Below are positions 56,008-64,000 of a stretch of 64,000 bases of DNA, piece after piece; position 1 is the first letter of the stretch; each line of letters opens with the position of its first letter. The stretch is from positions 53,957,276 to 54,021,275 of the forward strand of contig OX326959.1 of the NCBI GenBank assembly GCA_946800325.1, read 5' to 3'. The notes beneath the pieces are model-generated. The model saw nothing but the letters and a program-made list of their open reading frames with translations, was not told where the DNA came from and made no database searches. The stretch comes from Luzula sylvatica (taxonomy: Eukaryota > Streptophyta > Magnoliopsida > Poales > Juncaceae). A program made the position numbers and the translations under genes.

Positions 56008-56820
56008 GCTACAGTGTTCGGTTGGTAAAGGTTTGGGTTTGAGTTTGATTAGTGTTTGGGTTTGATTAGGGTTATTGGGTTAGGGTTTGCTTAGGATTAT
56101 TGGGTTTGAATGGGTTAGGATCCAATAGATAATGGGTTTGGATCTAATAGATTGGATTTTTGCCATGTCATTTTTGAAAGAAAAGAAAAAAAAATTGCCA
56201 TGTCATCGTGCCACTCATCGTGCCACATCAGCAGTTAACTGCTAACTGCTGACTAAGCAGTTAACTGATGGAAGGGACACTAATGAGAAAAATTAAAAGA
56301 TTAGGGGCACTAATGAGAAAAATTAATTAAGTTTCAATTTGTATTAATTAATATTAAAATTAGATTTGCCATGACAAAATTCATATGCGATAGCCCTAAT
56401 TTACGATTTGGTTCCCTCTTTTATTTTTACAGTCATGTGTCTTATCATTCTTTATTTTCTCAGAAATTTTGCGAGAAATTTTAGTATTGATTAATACAAA
56501 TTTAAACTTAATTAATTTTCTGAAAGAAATTTTTCAATAATAAATACAAATTTCATCTTAAGAAGGAATTACGGCATCAAATAGACTCAACATAAAATAT
56601 TCCATTCTTAACATAAAATAATACATTATTATACTCAAAATAATACAAATTTAAACCTAAGAACAAATTCAAACTTAATTGATTAAATCTTTCAATAAAA
56701 AAAATATATATATATAATATTTCATTCTTATACAACAACAACTATACTCACATAAAATATACTCAACATAAAATATCATCAACATAAAATATACTCAAAA
56801 AAATACTGAAATAAAAATTT
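56005..56820. other. Intergenic DNA
   Basis: GGGTTTGATTAGGG-type words repeat at 56030-56110 and CTCAACATAAAATAT words at 56590-56800. No gene is seen. Confidence 0.5.
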
Positions 56821-56825
56821 CCTGA

Positions 56826-56975
56826 ATTTTGACGGAATTACGGATTCCGCCAAATTTACCAACGTAATTAACATGCACCTGCATAACATTAACCTTTCAC
56901 TTAACAATTAAATTATGACGGAGTTACAAATTCCGTCAATTTTAATTTTGCGGAGTTTCAAACTCCTCCAATGTG
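56826..56975. repeat. Three short inverted repeats in series
   Basis: GGAATTACGGATTCC, TGACGGA...TCCGTCA and GGAGTTTCAAACTCC follow one another at roughly 50-80 bp spacing. Each folds back on itself. No function is known; they may be the end of a worn MITE. Confidence 0.55.
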
Positions 56976-57588
56976 TATTTTCCAAATTAAGTTCAAGGCT
57001 TGTGTATTTTTAGAATTTTCTTCAAACTTTTGTGTATATATGAAATCCTTCTACAAACTATATGGTTACTATAAATACGTTCCCGATTTATATAAATCTC
57101 AAACGTGCATTAAATGTTCTTCTCATCAAAGACGTAATCAAAATGTTAGGTTTCTATGATATATCGGTGAAAAGAGAAAGCGTGGAAATTTAGCGAATGG
57201 GATACCAGTGGAAAGAATGGACTTGTATTTCCATGATTTCATCAGAATGCTCATATAATTAAACCTCCACAAAACAAAGGCAAAGCACAACCAAATTTAT
57301 TTAAAGTATAACTCTTCGAATTCATTCGATATATATTCTCAAATTTTACAAGACAAAAAATATATATTCTCAATTTCTCTTTGCTTACTTGATACAAGCA
57401 AAATAAAATTGAAATATAACATACACATCACTCTTTCTTTCAAAAATAAAAACCGAAATAAAGGACAAAAACAAAAGTGTTAAAATTGGGGAATATAAGG
57501 CAAAATACATATTCCAATGCATTTTATTTCTTTATGTCAGAATATATGGTCTCTTCCTTAAAAAGATTGCCACCTCATCAAAGTTAAA
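56976..57588. other. Intergenic DNA and 3' flank of the transporter gene
   Basis: No feature is supported. The part close to 57588 is the likely 3' untranslated region of the transporter gene. Confidence 0.5.
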
Positions 57589-59238
57589 TTAGGCCACTTG
57601 ATTTCCAACTTCCTTTGCTATGACTCCATTGGAATTGGATTTAATGCAATTGGGTTTCTTGCAATCCATCTCATCTCCATTAACTTCTTCTTCAGTGGCA
57701 TAAATGGATTGTCCACTTATTCCATTATTATCTTTATAAGCCAAAGGCAAAGCCATTGATCGAGCCTCTTCTGCATCTTTATTTTCTCTGTATTTTCCCC
57801 ATAAAACAGAGTATAGGCCCATCACTATTAAAACTCCTCCAAGAATCCTAAACGAACAAAAAGGAAATGTCTTCATTAGTACTGATAAGATGCTAAATAA
57901 TATAAGAGAATCATGTATATTAGGGTTTATTAAGGTTTTTGCGTACCCGCCAAGATAAATCTTTTCGGCGAGGATGAAGGAACCCATGATAGCAACAATG
58001 ATCATCATGAGAGGACTGAATGCCGATGCAAATACAGGGCCACTCTTTTTTATCACCAAGCCTTGCACATAATATGCTATACTTGAAGTAACAATTCCCT
58101 ATGAAGATTCGAGAATTTATGTTATTGGAGTGATATATTTGATATACATCTTATAAAACAGATATTAAGAAAATAATGGTGAGAAACTAACTGCATAGGC
58201 TGCGGAAAGGAGGTTCATGTCGAAACCTATCGACCAAGCCGAGGGTTCCCTCTCCATTATAAAGGTGACAACAGTGGCTTGAATTGTACCCACAAAGCAA
58301 ATTAGTGTTGTGAGAGAGAGTTGAGCTGAGTATTTCTTCAACGTATGAGCCTGCACACAAAAACAATTCATTATTAATATATATACTGAGACATATATGT
58401 ATCTCGAAAAAGAATTAACTCACTTGAAGGACGAAAAGAGAGGCCCAAGCTAGGGTTGCTATGATTAGGAACATTGAACCCAAAAACCAAGTTGAACTAC
58501 TCGGATCTGACGAGGATGAGTCAGAGGTATCCGAATGCGTATGTTTAGTCCACGCCATCTCCATAATTGGTCCCTTGTATAACGTCATTAGCATCGCACC
58601 CGCAACAGTTACGAGTGTACCTGCCACTTTCGCTTGACATCTTATTTTCTTCATATCTAATTTCTCCATCCTAAATTCACACAAAATCAATTAGTTTTTG
58701 TTTGAAAATATGAAATAACGGAATTGAGTATTTTAGGATTATGAAAAAAATTGTATGTATACCTAAATATCACTGCCAAGACAAAGGTCATTGCCGGCAA
58801 AATATTGCTCATGGCACAAGAGAATGTGGGAGAGGTGAATTTTAGTCCCATATAATAGAAATTTTGGTCTATTACAGGTCCAAGTAGTGCCAACACAAAG
58901 ATTTGCAAAAATGCTGTCCAAGTCATTTTGGGTCTCACTTTCCTGTTAAAACAAATTACCAAAATATCAATCGACAATAAATACATAAATAGGGTTTTCA
59001 TATGAAAAAAAGATTTAGGTTTTTAATTGAATAAATATGTATACCTTTCAAGGATAAGTGCGAAAGGAGCGATGGAGATTGTTGCGAATGCATGACGATA
59101 TACAACGAGGACATAGTGGCTCATGCCACTATTTAAAGCAACTTTAGTCAGGATATTCATTCCGGCATAGCCGAACTGGAGACATATCATAGAAATGTAT
59201 GGCTTCGCCTTCTCGAACATCTCGGCATAACAAACCAT
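57589..59238 (-). CDS. WAT1-related (UMAMIT/EamA-type) transporter
   Basis: Six exons on the minus strand: 59045-59238, 58763-58942, 58424-58670, 58192-58350, 57947-58098 and 57589-57847. All are GT-AG and they give 396 residues, the usual size. The start ATG at 59238 gives MVCYAEMFEKAKPYISMICLQFGYAG, typical of the family. The frame has about ten hydrophobic segments in two EamA halves. Text such as GMSHYVLVVYRHAFATISIAPFA, AGAMLMTLYKGP, QGLVIKKSGPVFASAFSPLMM and GGVLIVMGLYSVLWGK is diagnostic. Relatives export amino acids or carry auxin across plasma or vacuolar membranes. Which substrate this one moves cannot be told. The C-terminal tail is hydrophilic. No break is seen. Confidence 0.95.
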
Positions 59239-59401
59239 GGTGATGACTGATGAGATCGAAGATATTCTCGAGGAATTAGGGTTAGGGTTAGAGTGCACAA
59301 TTTCAAAGTAGAACTTAGAAGGAGAGCTAACACAAACACAAAGATGTTGTTTGTTGTTTGTTGTTTGTTTGCCCTGAGAGAGAACTGAACATGATGAGAA
59401 G

Positions 59402-59409
59402 TATTTATA
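59402..59409 (-). promoter_or_regulatory. TATA box of the WAT1-related gene
   Basis: TATAAATA on the minus strand lies 164 bp upstream of the ATG. The leader between them contains an AAC/AAAC repeat (about 59346-59370). Confidence 0.65.
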
Positions 59410-60081
59410 AGAAGCACAGGGGCATTATGGTAACTTCACAGTCATGTCCTCAGGGATCTGAATCAAAATGGTGGGACCCTGTGACGTGTGCTAATGCGAG
59501 GCGATGGAAGAAGCACTGAACCAATTGCGCTATGACAAGGCTGATTGGGTCCGGCCTGGTTCGAACCGGATCAGTTTGAAAAATTAATGTGGCATTACTT
59601 AATTAAGAGGGTTGGGGGGGCAAAGGGGGTGTTAGGATTTTGTTGGATAATGTTTCCTTGTTCTCTGCTAAAACCTTGTTTGGTTTTTGTTAGGGTTTGG
59701 ATTTGATAGGCTTTAGGGTTAGCAATGACCTAAACATGCACCCACTCTTTTTATTACTAGGTTTAATTTTGATTTTCATGATAATGGAATGAGATATTTG
59801 CTACAATTATTTCCTTTTTTTTTGGATAACTTTTTGGAGCACACAGTACCATGAGGAAAACTGATTAATCTTTCGTACATTTGAGACATAATTTGGTCAT
59901 AACTTGATTGAATCAATAATTAGATAGTTCAAAGGCATGATTAAATACATATAAGACCCCCGAAGATATAGGAGACTGACCCAAAACTAGCTAGGGTTGG
60001 TTCCCCAAAAGGGCCGAATTGTCATGAATTGACCTCAAAACCTTGATAGATTCAAATTAAGGTCATATATCGATTGATCAC
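59410..60081. other. Intergenic DNA upstream of the transporter
   Basis: Promoter-side DNA with no further gene. Confidence 0.5.
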
Positions 60082-60084
60082 GAA

Positions 60085-60265
60085 GGGTCCGTTCGGCAAG
60101 CGATGGAATAGAGGAATAGGAAATAGTCAATTAAACCATTTTATTCCAACATTGTTCGTCAAAGCTAATGGAATAAGAATGTAGGTTTAAAAAGAATGAA
60201 TGGTGCTAATGACCAAAATGTCCTTATGGTATAACTTAATCTTTTCTCAAATTAAAATCAAATCA

Positions 60266-60303
<38 letters not shown>

Positions 60304-60376
60304 TAATATCACCACCATTACAAAATATGAGCACTAACCAAAATATGCATGAACTATAAATAAAATATTACAAGTA

Positions 60377-60414
<38 letters not shown>

Positions 60415-62872
60415 GATAATATCCTAAAATATTCCAAAGCTAATGGAATAAGAAGTCCATTATTTCTTCTTCTGTTAATTCATCCATGTTGCCTACATAA
60501 TTCACCCAATATTACAAAATCATCATACAAATTACGACCACTAATGTCACCACTCATATTTATTCTTGGTTAATTTACCCAATTAGCATTAGTAATTGAT
60601 AAGATTAACACAATTTAGTTATCTGTAAATTCATATGAAATTCAGGTATTATACTAATAAAAAAACAAATAAAAATTAGATTAACAAATTATACAAAAAT
60701 ACTCGTTAACAAAATAAAAGCTAATTAATTCTTAATTTCAGTTCCATTATAACAAAATAAAAGCTAATTAACCATTACAATATCATACACATAAGACCAA
60801 AATATGCATAACTATATCACCGCTATTACAAAACCAAAATATGCATAACTATATATCAACAAAATACTACGACAACATTAATGAGAGGGAGGATCTTGCG
60901 GGTTAAGCGACTGCCCTGTGCGATGACGATGGATCATATAATCCACGTACCCCTTCAACATGTCATCACTTTCATTCATGAAATATCCCCGGACCCAATC
61001 ATTTTCCAAAATAACGATCATATCATAATAATCATTATGATATGTGGGTTGTTTGGGATCTAATACCGACTTCAACCTATCTATTACTTCCTTTTGTACC
61101 CCTCCATACTTGGGATTTTTTCGCATATGGTCTACCACATTGTTAAGTGATTCATTTCTTGATTGGTATTGGTCAAGAAATTTTTGTGAAATATCAGTTT
61201 TGCTGTTTTTTAAATTGCTCCTTTTGGTTGCTGAAAACTCGGCACGAGTGACTTCATCACTCTTACGTTTCTCTGCAGTAACATTAGCACGTATCGGTTC
61301 TATCTCGACAGGGCTCGAGGAAGTGTTCGCATGCTGCGTTTGGCAAGGGACGTGTCCAGAACCAAGATCTCGGAAATCTGAGAAGAAGTCGAAAGTCTCG
61401 TTAACATCTAAATCGATAGGTGAATTTTGGATTTCCACAGGAGATACATCATCTCCATTACGGTCATCGTCTGAACTCTCGGAATGAAAGTTATGCGCGA
61501 TTGGAACAGACGGGTCCGAACTATGCTGCATGTGTCCTGTTGCTATGCTATTCCCGCATATTTCCTCCATAGCTCTAAACCAAGGAAATGTCTTGTTCCG
61601 AAACGGTTTGTATCGTCTCGCATCCATCTATAACAAAAATATATATTATATGAAGTTGAGAATATAAAAGGATTAATATTGTTATGGAATTCCGTTTTCC
61701 TCACCTTGATATAATCATCCCAAGCTTCTTCAGTAAGATCAGGAATCCCCTTTTCCTCGTTCCATCCATGCCCACTTCTACTTGCTAGGTCTTTGAAAAA
61801 AGAGTATTCCGATCTCAATGTCTTCCATTTATTCTTCAAAGCCTGTTTTTCACGACTTTCTTTCGTGCTTCTAAAATTAAATTGGCTATGAATATAATTC
61901 CACTCTTCAACACTCGGATTAACATTGCTTTGACTATTATCACGCCTTGCTTTTACTCTATCGCCCACTAAGATGACGAGAAGATCAATCTCTTGATTCA
62001 TAAAGTTGGCATTTCTTGGTGATCTTTTCTTCTCAATAGTTTCCTGACTTCCACCCCCCTGACTTCTACCCTTGGCCCCAACCCTTGCAATCGTCGAACT
62101 CAAATCACAATCCATGACCCTGTCCAAAATAATATAAATAATAAATACGCAAAATCACTCAAAAATCATTAACAAATGTGAGATATTTTTTCATATTTAA
62201 GAATCAAACGAGAATTAAGAGCCCTTACTTGTTTTTCTTCAAATAGTTGTTTTCTTTTTCAGATTGAAGATTCGACATAGCTTGAGTTATATTTGAAATA
62301 CATTTGAAATACTGTTAATTGTAGAACCTGAAAAAAAAACTTGAGTTATATTTTTCAGAGCTAAGAACCAAATGAGATCTAAAACCCTTACTTGTTTTTT
62401 CTTCAAATGGTTGTGTTGTCTTTTTTCTCAAATGGGGAAGAATCGGATGAGCACGAGAAAGCTATCGATATGGATGTCTTTGAAAAGGAAAAAGCGAGCA
62501 CAATATTTTGATGTATTTGTACGAGCGATTTAGCCAGCAGATCGACGGAAATAGACCCACGAAATCATTTCTAGGTTTTGTTCTTTAGTTTGGGGAAGAA
62601 GAAATGTTTATGGAGGGAAGAGAAACCTGAGAGAGTAAATAATAATTTTTTATGGCACGCTAGATAAAGAAACAAAATAGGAAGGGGTATTTTCGTCACA
62701 ATTTGTGTGGGGATCCGTGGAATAATTCTATTCCGCCTAAAGTTTGGAATAGCACTTTTCCACATTTCCAAGTTTTTATTCCGAGATATTCCACTCATGT
62801 TCGGTTGGAATAGGGCATTTAATCCGCTCTATTCCTCTATTCCGCCTTATTCCACTGCAAACGAACAGGCCC
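60085..62872 (-). mobile_element. PIF/Harbinger-like element carrying only a Myb/SANT-like gene
   Basis: Terminal repeats: left GGGTCCGTTCGGCAAGCGAT and right (other strand) GGGCCTGTTCGTTTGCAGTG, followed on both sides by GGAATAG..GGAATAG words. The 3-bp flank GAA is at 60082-60084 and 62873-62875. Harbinger elements make 3-bp duplications, although TWA is usual. It encodes the Myb/SANT-like accessory protein but no DDE transposase in 2.8 kb. ATA/TAA microsatellites lie at 60268-60300 and 60381-60411. Confidence 0.75.
60878..62115 (-). CDS. Myb/SANT-like DNA-binding domain protein (Harbinger accessory type)
   Basis: Two exons, 61705-62115 and 60878-61627, joined at AAG|ATG with a 77-bp GT-AG intron; 386 residues. 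The frame stays open upstream, but the first true ATG is at 62115. The N-terminal half has the Myb/SANT-like trihelix layout: NFMNQEIDLLVILVGDRV, WNYIHSQFNF, QALKNKWKTLRSEY, GHGWNEEKGIPDLTEEAWDDY, then the conserved tail YKPFRNKTFPWFRAMEEI. The C-terminal half is acidic, then basic (KRKSDEVTRAEFSATKR), with a conserved-looking end (WVRGYFMNESDDM). In Harbinger elements such proteins bring the transposase to DNA and the nucleus. Related host proteins also exist. The frame is intact although no transposase is present, so it could still act in trans or be co-opted. Confidence 0.82.
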
Positions 62873-62931
62873 GAAGGGACTCCGAGGATATAAAAAATTG
62901 TTGTGTTATAATTAACCCACCCAATCTTAAA

Positions 62932-63595
62932 TTTTTTTTTTTTTTTTTTTGCAAAAATGTCCTTAGGCTATATTAATACAAGGTCACATTATATAAAATT
63001 AGAAATGCGCATAAACCACATGACTACAAATAAATCGGCTTTTTAATTAAAATCCTAGCCTTCAAGACGAAAAAAAACTACCACGAAATGAAAGATTGTC
63101 AATCCGCGCTTGCCGTGCTAGTGCATCCGCCCTCGTGTTATCCTTTCGGGGAATATGATAGAAGTTCCAACCAATTTCCGTCCTCGCCAATGCTCTACAA
63201 TCTTGGAGTTGGAAATAAATTCGCCAATCCAAGTCAAGGATGAAGTTTTTCATGCCTTGAATGAGGGATATATTATCACATAAAATCGAACAGGATTTAA
63301 TTTGTGATGATTTGAGGTAATGGAGAGCTTCTATGCAAGCTTTCAATTCGGCATGAAGGGGAGATATGGCTTGAGAAGGTATGCTCGCGGAAAAAGTGAT
63401 CTCCTCGCCTTTCATCACTATAAACTCTAACCCCGCACCATCAACATTCCAAGAGCCATCAACATGACAAACATCCTCATCTTCTTTTATGCAACCATTG
63501 TTGGTTCCAAGGATATTGATCTCTCGAAATGGATTATTTGCTTGAGTTATTCCATGAACCATGCAAGTTATTGTTGAAGGAGTGTGGCGGATATT
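62932..63595 (-). mobile_element. 5'-truncated LINE fragment with RNase H
   Basis: On the minus strand, a frame of 166 codons (63562-63062) encodes an RNase H domain with all expected acids: D in HVDGSWN, E in HAELKACIEAL, D in ILCDNISLI and D in RKDNTRADALARQA. This type sits at the C-terminus of plant LINE polyproteins. A run of 19 T's at 62932-62950 on the plus strand would be its poly-A tail, about 110 bp past the stop. The 5' part is cut off by an LTR at 63596. Alternatively it is a lone RNase H-like gene, which I think less likely. Confidence 0.7.
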
Positions 63596-63932
63596 TGTTG
63601 GGAATTATCCCGACCCCGGCCCCGCGCAGCGGATATGAAGGCCCGGTCCGGTTCCCATAATCCAAGATCACGCTTCGATATGGAGGGTACGATGCAAAGT
63701 AGGATAGACGATTACCAGCGTGAAATTGATCACGCACGACGGGTTGATCGCTCTCATCCTTTTCTTCTTTCCGTGTCACGTTGGTGACTAGCCCGTACGT
63801 CCCATACCGCACGTCTCCCACCGTTTCGACACGCTTCGGGTTGTCTTTGTGCGTTCCATGCCCGCATGCTTCCACAGCCCGTTACTCGTTTACTTCTCCG
63901 GTTTGATCACAACGAAGAGCCACATGTGTCGC
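63596..63932 (-). mobile_element. Copia LTR fragment related to the nested element
   Basis: It starts TGTTGGGAATTATCC and shares CCCGCGCAGCGG, GAAGGCCCGGTCCG, TGAAATTG.TCACG, GACGGGTTG, CGTCCCAT and GTTTGATCACAA with the LTR at 16610 and 23386, in the same order. It is clearly diverged. It is cut after 337 bp by a second copy. Orientation is assumed from the nested copy. Confidence 0.75.
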
Positions 63933-64000
63933 TGTTGGGGAATATCCTCGACCCCGGGCCCGCGCAGCGGAATGAAGGCCCGGTTCGATTCCCCGATTCC
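63933..64000 (-). mobile_element. Second related LTR, cut by window edge
   Basis: It starts TGTTGGGGAATATCC and shares the CCCGCGCAGCGG block. Only 68 bp are in the window. It is either a nested insertion into the first LTR or a tandem LTR arrangement. Confidence 0.7.

Noticed and set aside
55838..56065. Arg-Glu repeat frame across (GA)n
   Set aside because: It is a microsatellite translation artefact.
61044..61487. 147-codon frame antisense to the Myb/SANT-like exon
   Set aside because: It is a shadow of the real exon on the minus strand.

Overview
This is nuclear DNA of a flowering plant, probably a eudicot. It is AT-rich, has short GT-AG introns and dense microsatellites, and carries plant gene families (CYP98A, WAT1-type transporter, phytocystatin) among mostly plant transposable elements. 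I cannot name the species.

Host genes are few. A phytocystatin-like gene (1860-2308, +) has a stop as its second codon. It converges on an intact four-exon cytochrome P450 of the CYP98A family (2490-4409, -), whose promoter carries a TATA box, an AC element and two G-boxes. A six-exon WAT1-related transporter gene (57589-59238, -) is intact. A two-exon Myb/SANT-like gene (60878-62115, -) lies inside a PIF/Harbinger-type transposon.

The rest is mobile and repetitive. From 0.5 to 13 kb: MITE/foldback elements, a putative Helitron end, a 249-bp tandem duplication, microsatellites and AT-rich low-complexity DNA. From 13.1 to 35.2 kb: a satellite with a unit of about 174 bp (three related sub-units of about 58 bp). 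It is split by a Copia retrotransposon (15657-31540, minus orientation, TSD GCTCT) and by a hAT-type element (33723-34592). The Copia element has a gag gene and an extra ORF but no pol. Its 3' LTR is interrupted by a second Copia-type element (16610-24418, TSD CGAAC) whose two LTRs look identical but whose pol is decayed. From 40.6 to 50.4 kb: a nearly intact Ty3/gypsy Athila-like element (TSD GGTAG) with one in-frame stop. From 51.8 to 55.8 kb: TA-flanked MITEs and a probable CACTA element with a hAT inside it. The right edge (62.9-64.0 kb) holds a LINE RNase H fragment and two more LTR fragments related to the nested Copia LTR.

The most unusual signals are regulatory or structural. First, both nested Copia families carry arrays of 16-bp palindromes, often paired at about 22-bp spacing. 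The half-sites are alike (GTCCGT, GTGCGT) but the central four bases differ (TCGA in the outer family, CATG in the inner one). The arrays lie in the U3 part of the LTRs, upstream of TATA boxes, and also inside each element; in the outer element they lie directly upstream of the accessory ORF. Second, two retroelements carry sets of hairpins with a conserved loop and unrelated, compensating stems: a 19-nt core in the nested Copia and a 10-nt loop in the gypsy 3' region. This pattern suggests selection on RNA or cruciform structure.
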